DNA of 64,000 nucleotides from Mycogone perniciosa (taxonomy: Eukaryota; Ascomycota; Sordariomycetes; Hypocreales; Hypocreaceae): assembly GCA_025331125.1 (NCBI GenBank), contig JAOALB010000073.1, positions 1 through 64,000 on the forward strand, given 5' to 3'. The position numbers and the translations under genes are program-made. Below, in pieces: positions 22,842-33,347 of the stretch. The notes beneath the pieces were generated by a model that did no database searches, had not been told where the DNA came from, and was given only the letters and a program-made list of their open reading frames with translations. Positions within the stretch are counted from its first letter, which is position 1; each line of letters starts with the position of its first letter.

Positions 22842-25338
22842 TGTATTTCGTAGATGCGTGCATTTAGCTAGTATTAGGTTGAAGCTGAAAAGGCGAAGGA
22901 CGCTGAGGCTATGGCGATCTTATCGGGAATGCCGACAGCGGAGGGCCCGCCAGCTGTGAACTGTGTACGGAGTACTCCGTAGTTTTGCCTCATTGGTACG
23001 GAGAATTTACAGAGACAGACATCCCGCTTGCAACAATAAACCAACTTAAATTTTTAACTGAAAAAAAAACAGTATTACACAGTTGCGAATTGCCAATGCC
23101 ACGACTGTTCAAGAGATGGTATAATAAAGCCAGGTAAGATAAAAATACCAACCCCAGGTTCTGATTACCTTAAGGTATGTTGGGTTACTAATATAACCAT
23201 AGTTCCACAATTACTCAGCATTGCATAATTTTAGCAACATCATAATCTTAGAGAACCCGATGTTTCACAACATGCTGAAGGGCCAGACAATTGCAAGAGA
23301 GCGCAAGATGAAAAACTTGACGGGTCATATGATCTGTTTAGACTACTGGGTCAATTTGTGTGGTTCGTAGTTTAAATCAACCGCAGAGTTGGGCGTCATG
23401 GCCTCTACGTACGTTTAGCCGGGCGTTGAAGAGTTTTCGTACTCATATACGATAGCCCCCTGAATACTAAGCTCATGAGATCCAGAGTCCGACAATGACA
23501 CAAAGTGCATGTTGCCATCTTTGGAGATCTCTTGGGCTCTACCAGTCGCATCATTATCAGGAAACCCTCATCGCAGTAGATAACTCACGTTACCACATAC
23601 ACAAGAAAGTCTTGACGCAACTCCTTGTCGCAGTACTATAACACCAAAGACTCTTAGCCGAGAGACTAACTAGAATGAAGTAAGCAGCTCGTATAAAGCT
23701 TAGCGTATTGTTTGCCATCATTCTACTGTCGGATTTACGAGTATTCTCCCTCCTCTCATTTTCTTTCCTTTTAATTCCCCACATGGATGGCAAGGGCCGC
23801 CCGACTTCAACGTGTGGATGGCTCACCTCGGTCAGTTCCCGGAACAGTATAATACTGCTGCTATCAACTAGGGGATACCCTAAAGGGCTAATGATTACTC
23901 CGGCGACTTTTAATCTTATTGGCGTGGAATACTATCTGCCTGGCCGGTAGTAATAGTACATAGTAATAGTAGGAGGAATACTACTATTTACTTTTAGTGC
24001 AGCAATATTAATACCACGTGGACAATCTGACGTCTGACTGAGGGCTGGTAAGCAAGGCCTCAGGGGAATTGCCGGATTACCCGTCAATATATACATAGTA
24101 TACGGAGTAACGTGTTCGTAATGGTCCAGACTCATACCGCTGACATGTCCCTGGCCTCGCCATGGACAGGATATCTAAATTGAGGCTATGCGGTTCCCAA
24201 GCTAAGCTTTTTGGCCGGATTATGTGTCCGAAGATAGAACCGGTACTCCGTAGACTGGTTCCGGATATATTACGACTAGTCAACCGTAAATCCAACCAAC
24301 CAGAGCCCCTCGCTTTGCACAGTTTCGGCATCGTCTGTCAGCATGCATCCCATTCCCAAAACGGCGGTGATCTGGGGAAGCTGCTCATACTACATACAGG
24401 CGGCTCTTCTAACGGCCAAATCATGAGCCTAGTTCTGCGAAGCTACGTGTTTCCTGAAGATTCGGCCGTTTGTTTCCACCAACGAAACAGAGACAATGAC
24501 GATGGAAGGGTGCATGATCTACATTAGCGTAGGATGGGGATGATGCTCAGAGTCTAATCTGGAAACGATTCGCGGCACCACATGGCAGAGTATGCTAAAG
24601 AGAGAATGATCGACTTTTGTCCCAAATGCCAGGTTGAACGGCTAAAAGGTAGCGAAATTGGGTTGTGGACTGTGGGTTGGTTTCTGACGACCGACATCGA
24701 CAATACGAATTGTCGGAAAACATTGATGGTCTCCGCCGCCGATAGTTCGGATGGCAATAAGCTGGCGATACTGTCAGCTCAACCCCCTGCTCCGTACCTT
24801 CGAGGAAAATGAATAGGAAGGCGTCGAATCCTCGCATAGGATTTGTTGTCTCGGATATCTGAGGCTAATCATGGAGCTAGGCACACTTGTCCCGGTACGC
24901 CTCCCTAATTAGGGAACCCAATGATGTTGTAACTATACTGTTGGTGGCTAAGCAGCCACGGACAATATAAACTCGGATGATCGGGAAATATTCCGTAGAG
25001 CTCAATTTGGTACCAAGTCAGTGAGTATTCGACTTCTTAGAGGTGGAATTTGTCCCTGGTTCATTGTCGAGGGCCATGTGGGTGATCCGGCCCGACTAAG
25101 ACATCTACTACTTCTGCTAGATGGAAGCTATCAAAGACGCCGTTAGTTTCTGTTTCTTTGCCGTCTCAAACTACGTTGGTTTCGGTGTCTTTCCCATACT
25201 TGGCCATCTATAATAGTTGAATGCCAAGCATCCTTAAAGTACGTCTCTCATCCCCTATCTCTCTTCTCGAGACTGACAAGCTTCTCTTCATCACTTACTA
25301 CTACCACAACCTCTCACACGATAACTCCAACAACAATC
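22842..25338. other. Intergenic, about 2.5 kb, palindrome-rich
   Basis: No supported gene. It contains the 16-bp perfect palindrome at 22966-22981 (TACGGAGTA head to head with TACTCCGTA), a 12-bp palindrome TACCTTAAGGTA at 23166-23177, another at 24902-24915 (TCCCTAATTAGGGA), and another 9-mer at 24244-24252. Base composition drifts AT-rich between about 23000 and 23700. Open frames here are short and motif-free. The last ~80 bp, rich in CTCTTC and CAACAA, look like a leader for the lyase gene. Confidence 0.55.
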
Positions 25339-26109
25339 ATGTTACTGAAGACTCTTCTCTTTGCCAGCGGAGCCATCGCTGCTCCTACTATTATTGATAG
25401 TGTCGGCGTTACCCCCACTACCGATAGCAGCTCTCTCACCACAACATGTGCCCCTGGCGGTAACTTCGATCTCTCCAAGTGGTACCTCCAACTTCCTACT
25501 GGCACAACAGGCAACCCCACGACCATCTCCAGCAAATCCCTCCAGGGCTGCGGTGGCTATTCATCCCCTGGTGTCTTCTTCACAGACCAGACCGACGGGT
25601 CTTTGGTCATGACAGTCCCCGGCGGGCCAGACTCCGGCTTGTGTGTTACCACGGCGCACAGTGAGCACTGCCGGTGTGAGTTCCGGGAGCAGCTGCAGAG
25701 TTGGAGCCCCTTCAACACTCGCAACAGACTTGCGGCCACGCTCAAGGTTACGAAGAACACTGGCAAGATCTGCATTGGCCAGATTCACATTGATGACAAT
25801 ATTTCGGCGAAGCCTGTCGCAGAGCTGTACATCGACAGCAGCGGCCAACTGTCTATGGGCGTGCAGAAATGCACCACCTGCACCCAGCAGGCCACCAACC
25901 TTATCAAAGTCGATCCCAGCCAGCAGTTCAGCTATGAGATTCGCTACGAGAGCAACAAGCTCTCCGTGTCCATCAATGGGAACAGCTTCAACAAGACGCT
26001 GGACACATTCGAGCTGAATGGCCCGGCCAGCTACTTCAAGGCTGGCAACTACAACCAGGGCGAGGGCGCTACTGAGGTGCACTTCTACAGCATCAGTGTG
26101 ACCCATTAA
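25339..26109 (+). CDS. Secreted polysaccharide lyase family 7-type (alginate lyase-like)
   Basis: Single exon, 256 residues. A signal peptide covers about residues 1-15 (hydrophobic LLKTLLFASGAIAA, cut near AAP). The mature part is a beta jelly roll with the three PL7 motifs: R-C-E-F-R (112-116, family RxELR), QIH (148-150) and YFKAGNYNQ (232-240). Arg, Gln, His150 and Tyr238 are the expected catalytic residues, so the enzyme should cleave uronate polymers by beta-elimination. The QIH form is often associated with poly-guluronate in PL7. In a presumably terrestrial fungus the true substrate may be another polyuronide. PL20 glucuronan lyase has a similar fold but I see no reason to prefer it. 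Cysteines (about ten) suggest disulfides. Confidence 0.88.
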   Translation: MLLKTLLFASGAIAAPTIIDSVGVTPTTDSSSLTTTCAPGGNFDLSKWYLQLPTGTTGNPTTISSKSLQGCGGYSSPGVFFTDQTDGSLVMTVPGGPDSGLCVTTAHSEHCRCEFREQLQSWSPFNTRNRLAATLKVTKNTGKICIGQIHIDDNISAKPVAELYIDSSGQLSMGVQKCTTCTQQATNLIKVDPSQQFSYEIRYESNKLSVSINGNSFNKTLDTFELNGPASYFKAGNYNQGEGATEVHFYSISVTH

Positions 26110-26909
26110 AAATGGTGCCGTGTTGGCGGTGGTCATGTGTATGTCATATGTTTACTTTCTCTTTCGACTGTCCATATTTGTCCTTCACATCTAGGTAACA
26201 TGGACACTGATTGAAAGGGGCAAATCTATTTATCGATACTTGAAAAAAATAAATAAACAAGATGAATTGGTGGAACACGAACAGCTGTCCGTATTGTGAT
26301 TGATATGTAATCTTGATGACAAACGTGAGTTGCTTGATGACGTGTTGTGATGTTCTGCCAAATGCCGTAGAGAAGTAGGTAAGAAGGAGAGTAATGTCAC
26401 CGGAAAGGGGCTAAGACAGCCAAGCGTTTCAGTATACGAAGCAAGTAATCCGTATGGGGTGAATGGAAGAACGACCTAGTGATCCTTGCCATGAGGTGAC
26501 AGAGGGATAAATGTCAGATTTGAAAGCATTGAGGTCGAGGTCGGCCCGACGCACATTTGGTGATTCTTTTTATGAGCCTGGGATGAGATCTAGGGTTGAT
26601 GTCACTAACACATGACGCTGTTACAATAATAGTTAGTCTATGCATTGTTATGTGGAAATTGTATAAAAAATAAAACAGATCCAATGGTGTTCTCAGAATT
26701 CGATGCCGTACGTAATACCAGTGGGCCTTGCATGAAGTCGCTGGCATCAGACCCAAAATAGATACTACCTAAGCATGATAAGATCTAGTGATACGCCCTC
26801 TCTTGCACGAATGCGCTCATTCAAGCTGTCACTCACTCAAATTTGCCTGTCGGAGCTGTTTTTAAGTCTCTCAGAGTACACCGAGCCATCCATCTTGAGA
26901 CTTGACACC
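26110..26909. other. Intergenic, lyase 3' side and asparaginase promoter
   Basis: No supported gene. An in-frame extension of the asparaginase upstream to 26775 is open but has no conserved sequence. AT-rich around 26220-26270 and 26630-26680. Confidence 0.55.
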
Positions 26910-27983
26910 ATGACGAGAACAACCCGGGAAGGAGACTTCATCCTTATCGAGAGAGATGGCATCGTCGAGAACAAACATGAGGTCCACGCCGCAGTCATCT
27001 CCTCCTCAGGCAAGATCCTCTACCACCTCGGCGATCCTCATCGTATGACACTCATCCACTCCTCCGCAAAACCCGCCCAAGCGCTTGCCGTAGTTGAAAC
27101 CGGCGCCCTGGAGCAATTCTCCTTTGATGAGGCAGACTTGGCCCTCATCTGTGGTTCCCACAGCAGTGAGGATAGACACATTAATCGCGCAAAGGCCATG
27201 CTGTCCAAGGCGCAAAATAAAGAGAGCGATCTTCGTTGCGGTGGCCACCCTGCTGTTCTCACTCCTGCTATTAACAATGCGTGGATCAAGAGCGGTTTCA
27301 CGCCTACTCCGGTCTGCAGCGCTTGTTCAGGCAAGCATGCTGGCATGCTAGCCGGTGCGAAAGCAATTGGTGCTCCCACAGCTAATTATAATGCCCCCGA
27401 CCATCCTCTCCAAGCGCGGGTTAGGAAAGTGGTGGAAGAGCTGTCTGGCATGAATGAAGACGACATTAAATGGAGGGTAGACGGCTGCGATATGCTTTCT
27501 CCGGCTGTTCCTCTTCGCCGTCATGCACAGATGTACGCTTCCTTCGCTCAAGCCCGCGACGCAGTTGAACATGACAAAGAAGCATCACCGAGAGCCCAGA
27601 ACATGAGCCGTGTATACAATGCCATGGCACGACACCCCGAGATGGTCGCTGGCGAAGGTCGCTTCTGCACGGTCCTGATGCAAGCCTTCGAGGAATCACT
27701 CATTGCTAAGCTCGGCGCGGAGGGCTGCTTTGGCATCGGTATCCGGGAGTCAGAGCGGACACGGGCTCTTGGATCGGATGGCGCCGTTGGTATTTCCGTC
27801 AAGATCGAGGACGGGAATTTCGAGATGGTGTATACGGCGGTGGCTGAGATTCTGCATCAATTGCAGATCGGGACACCAGAAATGCGCGGGCGATTGGAAA
27901 CCTTTCACTACCCGAAGATCAAGAACACTGTGGGTGTTGTTAATGGAAATGTGTCGTTCTCATTCAAGCTGCGACCATCATGA
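26910..27983 (+). CDS. L-asparaginase of the Rhizobium etli (type II, AnsA/ReAV-like) family
   Basis: Hydrolyses asparagine to aspartate and ammonia. Single exon, 357 residues from the ATG at 26910. The open frame reaches 26775, but the shorter product matches the family size (about 360) and starts directly before the conserved ERDGxVExxH block. The family's active-site pieces are visible: HSSAKP (Ser51/Lys54), CGSHSSE (Ser83) and CSACSGKHAGM (Cys139/Lys142), corresponding to the Ser-Lys tandem and zinc-binding Cys/Lys of the R. etli enzyme. There is no signal peptide, so it is likely cytosolic. This fold is distinct from the classical bacterial and yeast asparaginases. Confidence 0.92.
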   Translation: MTRTTREGDFILIERDGIVENKHEVHAAVISSSGKILYHLGDPHRMTLIHSSAKPAQALAVVETGALEQFSFDEADLALICGSHSSEDRHINRAKAMLSKAQNKESDLRCGGHPAVLTPAINNAWIKSGFTPTPVCSACSGKHAGMLAGAKAIGAPTANYNAPDHPLQARVRKVVEELSGMNEDDIKWRVDGCDMLSPAVPLRRHAQMYASFAQARDAVEHDKEASPRAQNMSRVYNAMARHPEMVAGEGRFCTVLMQAFEESLIAKLGAEGCFGIGIRESERTRALGSDGAVGISVKIEDGNFEMVYTAVAEILHQLQIGTPEMRGRLETFHYPKIKNTVGVVNGNVSFSFKLRPS

Positions 27984-28247
27984 GAGCCTCGCTTCATTCC
28001 GGTAGCCTGCACTCATCAACTACACTTGAAACAGTCGAGGACATGAAGCTTCACATCCAGAATGTCACAAGATCTATTGCCTTTAAAATGACTTGGATTA
28101 TCAGTTTGCGTTCTAGTCATCTTTCCTATGAATGGACAAGTCCTGAGCACGCCCCGAGACAAGCTGGATAGTCAACGAGGTGAGCTTGAGGAAACCAGTT
28201 GGTTGGGTAACAAATGCTATAAAATCGTTTCAACTTAACCCTAGCGA

Positions 28248-30048
28248 TTACATAACAAATTGGAGGTTGGTATCTGTAGAAGGCTGTTAGACTACCAAGT
28301 GATCAATGGTTGCTATGGTTCAAGAACATACCAAGAGGGTGACTGCAAGATAGCTGCGGCTTCTGGGTGTACTTTTGAGCGAGGACGTCGCGGATGTTGT
28401 TGAGCAGCTGGACGTAAGATTGGCTGGGGTTCTGTTTAAGGGCGGAAATAAAGGCCCATGACATAGCTCCAGTTGCTTGCGTTCCAACCTTGGTATCGGC
28501 GCTATACGTTGTTTCCTGTTAGCATCAAGATTGCCTGGTATTTTGCTTCAATGAGGAGTCCATACGAAGTCTGATCATCCTTGCTTCCTGACCACATGAT
28601 GACGTCAGCGGGTGATGTGCGCGTAGCCATGGTTATCTTGTACGCTTCATCGCCCTTGAACGCTGTCTTGGCGAAGCCCATGATGCTGCTTGCCACACCA
28701 GCCATGTCACCAGACGCGTACGAGCTGAGTGCGCCAAGAAGGCCTTGACCAGCTTCCTTGGCAAGGTTGGGCTCCTTGAGGACACCCTTGGTAGAATAGA
28801 CATAAGGCAAATCCATAGCGGTTGCTGAATGACATGAGTCAAAGATGGCGGTTAGGCGCACTCCTGGCGGCAGGGGCTTGACAACACGGAAGTGGATCTC
28901 GTCATCCACGATGTGGTTCGTCTGTTGCCAGTCAACAGGATAGATAACTTCATCAAAGCCATCGTCCTCATCGCCGTCCAAATCTTCTGTCTGACCACCG
29001 TGACCTGGAATGCTCGTCAGTGCTCTGTGTTCCTCCCGTGAATTCATTAAACGCAAGCCGGCCTTGACTTACCAGAGTAATGAAGAAACAGTGAATCATT
29101 GGGCTGTGCCCCATTGACCAGCCAGTCAAAAGCGCGGATAATATTTGCCCTCGTAGGTCGCCTGCCGGGCTCTTCTTGGTCATCTGTGAGAGTAACCATA
29201 TCTTCCCTCTTGTACCCGAACCGCTCAACCAAAAAGGCTGACATGTTGTGGACGTCGTTGATGCAGCCCTTCAACTCGTTCTTCTGGCCAAAGTAATTGA
29301 TACCAATTAACACCGCCTTTCGCTTTCCCGTACAGTTGGAATACTGGAAGGTATATCCGGCAGGTGCACCACCGCCGAACTGCTGCGGACCAGAAGGCGG
29401 CGGCGGGCCAGCCCTTGATTGCGAACCACCAGAATGAGCAGCGGCGGGGAGAGGATAGCCGTAAGAGTCTAGGTGAGAAGGCGGAGCATGCTGGGGAGGC
29501 GCATAGTGTCCGGCACGCTGACCCTGAGGAGGGTGATGCTGCTGGTTGGGACCGCCGTAGCCGCCCTGGGGTTGTCCATATCCCCCTTGAGGAGGAGAGT
29601 GGGAGCCATAACCGCCGCCTTGAGGAGGAGGAGGAGCGCCATAACCACCACCGTGAGAAGGAGAGCCGTAACCACCTTGCGGCGCTCCGTAGCCATGCTG
29701 CTGATGCTGCTGATGCTGCTGATGCTGCTGATGTTGCTGATGCTGCTGTGGAGGAGGGGCTCCATAACCGCCGGGAGCAGGAGAGCCGTAACCACCTTGT
29801 TGGTGAGGAGGGCCGCCATGAGGGGGGCCACCGTATCCTCCCTGAGGAGCTGGGGAACCATAACCACCCTGAGGTGCGCCGTAGCCGCCCTGGGGAGGAG
29901 GAGGAGAGCCATATCCTCCATACCCGCCTTGTCCTCCGTAACCACCTCCGTATCCCGGCCCAGGAGGCGGAGGACCGCCGGGAGGACCGTATCCGCCGCT
30001 GCCGTGAGGGCTAGCGCCGTGATAGCCCTGGCCGGGGTATCCGGACAT
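28248..30048 (-). CDS. casA: Metacaspase (type I, Yca1/CasA) with prion-like N-terminus
   Basis: Ca-dependent Arg/Lys-specific cysteine protease involved in proteostasis and regulated cell death. Four exons (29073-30048, 28566-29004, 28332-28501, 28248-28273) give 536 residues. The terminal exon is 26 nt and supplies DTNLQFVM. The first ~230 residues are Gly/Tyr/Pro/Gln-rich (GGYGxPPPQ repeats), including a run of QHQ units (29692-29745). The p20-like domain starts at YSNCTGKRKAVLIGINY and carries catalytic His327 (HYSGHGG, split by intron 1) and Cys383 (FDSCHS). The DDQTSAD..GAMSWAF block crosses intron 2. I preferred the acceptor at 28502 because it restores SADT and frame. An upstream in-frame ATG (30396) is less likely than 30048. 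Divergent from the WW gene. Confidence 0.94.
29692..29745 (-). repeat. Imperfect CAG/CAT coding repeat (QHQ tract) in the metacaspase
   Basis: A 9-bp unit (CAGCATCAG on the coding strand) repeats about five times and encodes a Gln-Gln-His tract in the disordered N-terminus. Length variation would stay in frame. Confidence 0.85.
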
Positions 30049-30795
30049 GGTTGAGATCGAGAGGGATCGAGAAGAGGAGGACGAGGCAGCAACTATCGTG
30101 TGCTCTGGGGTCTCGAGTCCCGATGCGAAGACGACGAAGCAGATGGAAAGCGGCGAGCTGCAACACTCTGATGCGTAGGTAAAGGAAGAAGTGGTCAATA
30201 GCCACAATGGAGTTTCAGCTAAGGTACGGAGCCTTGGCTGCTGCTGTTTGTTCCGTTCCGCATCACGAGCACTGCCCCGCGGATTTGTGGCAGTGCACCT
30301 GAGACAGGCTCTAGCGGCTAGCAGGCTCCGGTTATAGGCCCGTGAGGTGGGCTGGTCCCCTGTTATTCCACTGTTGAGCCCTGAATGCCCCGCCACAGGT
30401 GTTGTGACGCTCCGATTTGGCCCTCAACCCCTCATCGTCGCTATTCCATGTAGCGAAGCAACGAAGCCATCACTGTGCCATTTGAACTGCGGAGTGCTCC
30501 ATTGGGCATAAATTGGAAAATGGCGCGTTTCGATACGTTCGGTACGGCCCGTGAAGTGATTGGCTCCAGGATGTCATTTCCAGTCGGTCCTCTTGCGCTC
30601 CTGCGAACCGTCTTCCTCGGCCATACATAACTATCTGCTGGTGCCTGCGCCTCATGCAAACAAACCGTTGGCATTCTACGTACTAATACTTCGTACTTCG
30701 TACATATACTCTTTTGTAAGGCCCTTCGGCTATCTTGCCGCCCTCTCTTCCCTTTCTTTCTTCCACATATCTTCTAGCCATTGCGCACATCCACC
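30049..30795. promoter_or_regulatory. Bidirectional promoter, metacaspase and WW-domain gene
   Basis: 747 bp between two divergent start codons. It contains two overlapping TACTTCGTA 9-mers at 30687-30702 and pyrimidine-rich tracts (CTTTCTTTCTTCC) just upstream of the WW start. These are seen in the sequence; their function is unknown. Confidence 0.55.
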
Positions 30796-31778
30796 ATGTC
30801 GTACATGAGCAGCGTGACCCACGACTTTGGGAATATGGGTTTTGGAAGCCCTCCCTATGGTGAGTTATCGGCGCAACCTCTCAGCAGATAATAGCCCACT
30901 AACCCTCGGTTGTCCAAATAGCCACGAGAGACGGCGGACAATACGGCGCTCCCCCTCCAGGCCAGCATTACAATAGCCCTCCTCCGGGTCAGAACTACGG
31001 CGCCCCTCCTCCAGGCCAGCAATACAATAGTCCTCCTCCAAATCAGAACTACGGTGCTCCCCCTCCGAGTCAGAACTACGGCGCTCCTCCTCCAGGTCAG
31101 AACTACGGCGCCCCTCCTCCGGGTCCTCCGACCCCAACATACCAACCGCCCAGCGACAAACCTCCTCTGCCGCAAGGATGGACTCCTCTCTTCGACCAGG
31201 GCCGCCAGCGCTGGTACTATGCGAACCAGCAAACCGGCCAAACCCAGTGGGAGGCCCCTGGATACGTCCCTCCGCGACCTCCGATGCAGCACCAACCAAG
31301 CGGCGAGTCCCGAGACTCATCGACCCATGGTGGCTATAGCAGCGGCGGTCACTCCCCGTATCCTCCACCGGTGCCAAGTGGCTATGGTGCCCCTCCTGGC
31401 TATCCCCCTAGCTCAGGGGGTTATGGCGCCTCGAATGGTGGCAAGGAGAAGAAGAAGAAGTCATCCGGTGCCGGTGGTATGCTACTAGGCGCTGCCGGAG
31501 GTGTGGTTGCCGGTCTTGCCGGCGGTGCCCTGCTGCACCACGTCCTGAACGACAGTGACAGCGACAGTGACAGCCATAGCGAGAGAGGGTCGGAGAGGGA
31601 TGATGATGATGAAAGGCGTTATGAGCAACAAACTGTCATCATCAACAATGTGACAGAATACAACACGTCATACAGTAACACCTATGTCAACGAAGAGGAA
31701 TCATCTGACTCATCTGAGTCAGAGGAGGAGGTGGAAGAAGTAGTGTACGAGGAAGAATATTACGAGGATGACTACTAA
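30796..31778 (+). CDS. WW-domain protein with QNYGAPPP repeats, glycine zipper and acidic tail
   Basis: Two exons (30796-30859, 30922-31778) give 306 residues. After a short start (MSYMSSVTHDFGNMGF) come about seven tandem GQNYGAPPP/GQxYNSPPP repeats (residues ~28-100), a WW domain (about 104-138, two signature Trp, WYY core) that should bind proline-rich ligands, and a second Gly/Pro/Tyr-rich linker with a KEKKKK patch. Then comes a glycine-zipper hydrophobic segment (GGMLLGAAGGVVAGLAGGALL) and a very acidic Ser/Asp/Glu tail. The hydrophobic segment could insert into or associate with membrane. I know no characterised homolog. The frame is secure from the phase-1 splice. The repeat style resembles that of the divergent metacaspase N-terminus. 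Confidence 0.87.
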
Positions 31779-32410
31779 GAAGCTCGGTTTGCCTTGCACA
31801 GGTTTTCGGAAGGAGAGCGGCTTCGGTCACAAGAAGGCAGACTGCTTATCGTCCGTCGAAGCAATTGCGTGCTCGTCTGAACCTTTGTCAGCCTATCTTG
31901 ACGATCCTTTCTTTAACTGGAATTATCTTCCTTACTTACGAGATATGAATGGAGGAAGTACCGGCGTCTTCGGGTTTATCATTTGGCAATATGTTTCTTC
32001 GTCTGAATTGAACCATGTGAAGCTTCACTATTGCCAGGCTCAATCCCGCCTTGGCTGGCCAACCGACCCTGTGCATAAAGAGTAAACTTACGATAGTGTA
32101 CGAAATGTCTCCTCAATATTCCAAGGTGATTTAGCAGCTAGCAAGTGAGGAACATACAACGGTGACTGTTTTATGGACATCTGTTCAACCATATTCATGT
32201 TAACTTTCGTCTCGCGTCAACCCCCTGCAACTGAACACTCTGAGTTAAAACTGCTGCATTTTATAAGCCAACTCAAATAGTATTGCTACCACTATATCTA
32301 GGCAATAATCGCATGAGATTTCTCAATAGTACCTTGTTTCCCCATTGTCTGTCCTATCAAGAAATCCACTCACATTACATCGTGTGAAACCCAGCGACGA
32401 CTTATCCACA
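31779..32410. other. Intergenic, 3' of WW gene and promoter of the CE5-like gene
   Basis: 632 bp. No gene. The open frame continuing from 31768 is read-through in another phase. Nothing distinctive seen. Confidence 0.55.
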
Positions 32411-33347
32411 ATGCGACTCACCATGAAACCTGCCCTCCTCGTGCTGGCACATGCAACGCTCTCATGGTCCCTGGCAAAGCCATGCCCCGACATTCACATC
32501 GTCGCAGCCCGTGAGACGCGCGAGACAGGACAACCTCGCGGGTACGGCAAGACTGGTGAGATGATACACAGGATTCAGAGTTGGCGACAGGTGACGACGT
32601 CTGAGTTCGTCGACTACCCAGCGTGTGATTCGCAGCCCTGGTGCGGTAACATTTCGTATGAGGAGTCGATGGTCTTGGGCATGCGGGCTACGGGGGTGGC
32701 CTTGAATCGGTTTGCGCAGAAGTGTCCGCATACATATCTCGTCCTCCTTGGATATGGACAGGTAAGATCTATCACAGGGTTCTTTTTGCATGGTAATCAT
32801 TTGTGCTCGCTAATCGTGGTTAATAGGGAGCGCATGCCATGGAGAATGCGCTGTGTGGCAGTGGAGATCCCAAGATGGGAATTACACACAAAAATCCTAC
32901 AATCCCCTTCACAGCCACGTCGCGGATCGCGGGAGTCGTTCTTATGGGAAATCCTCGCTGGGAATACAGCGCGTTTTACAATGTCGGAACTTGTATGGCC
33001 GGAGGTGTGAGTTTCGTCCAGAATGGCACGAACATTGATCTCCTTTTCACTAACAGATGTTCCTTCGGACAGTTCGATCCTCGCCCAGTGGGTTGGGAGT
33101 GTCTCCATAGCGATATTATTCAGTCATACTGTGACGCACAGGACAGCGTTTGTTGTAACGGAACGAGCGTGGAGCACCATGGATTGTACGTTCCCAATTA
33201 CGGCACGGAGGTGCTTGCGTTCCTTGAATACGCGATGGATAAGGCTTGGGATGACCCTTATTTCCAGATTGGATGGTATGTAACCTCTCCTGCGAGGATG
33301 TTCCGAATATCGACTAACAAAACCCACAATCGCATAGCTGTCCATGA
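32411..33347 (+). CDS. Secreted CE5 (acetylxylan esterase/cutinase) homolog lacking the nucleophile Ser
   Basis: Four exons (32411-32761, 32827-33006, 33073-33275, 33338-33347) give 247 residues. A signal peptide (MRLTMKPALLVLAHATLSWSLA) precedes CPDIHIVAARETRE, the standard CE5 start. Family blocks follow: GVVLMGNPR, YNVGTCMAGG, FDPRPVGWEC, and QSYCDAQDSVCCNG with Asp201 and His212/213. The nucleophile elbow, normally GYSQG, reads GYGQG: the Ser is Gly116 (codon GGA just before intron 1). The fold and Cys pattern are intact, so this looks like a pseudoenzyme. The last intron (GTATGT, CTAAC branch, CATAG) leaves a 10-nt final exon. Reading through it instead gives an unrelated extension to 33738, which I think is wrong. 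Confidence 0.82.

Noticed and set aside
25561..26136. 191-codon frame antisense to the PL7 gene
   Set aside because: Shadow of a GC-rich coding exon. The plus-strand protein has signal peptide and catalytic motifs.
29047..29072. Metacaspase ending after HYSGKSRPACV
   Set aside because: This is intron read-through. Splicing restores HYSGHGGQ with the catalytic His.
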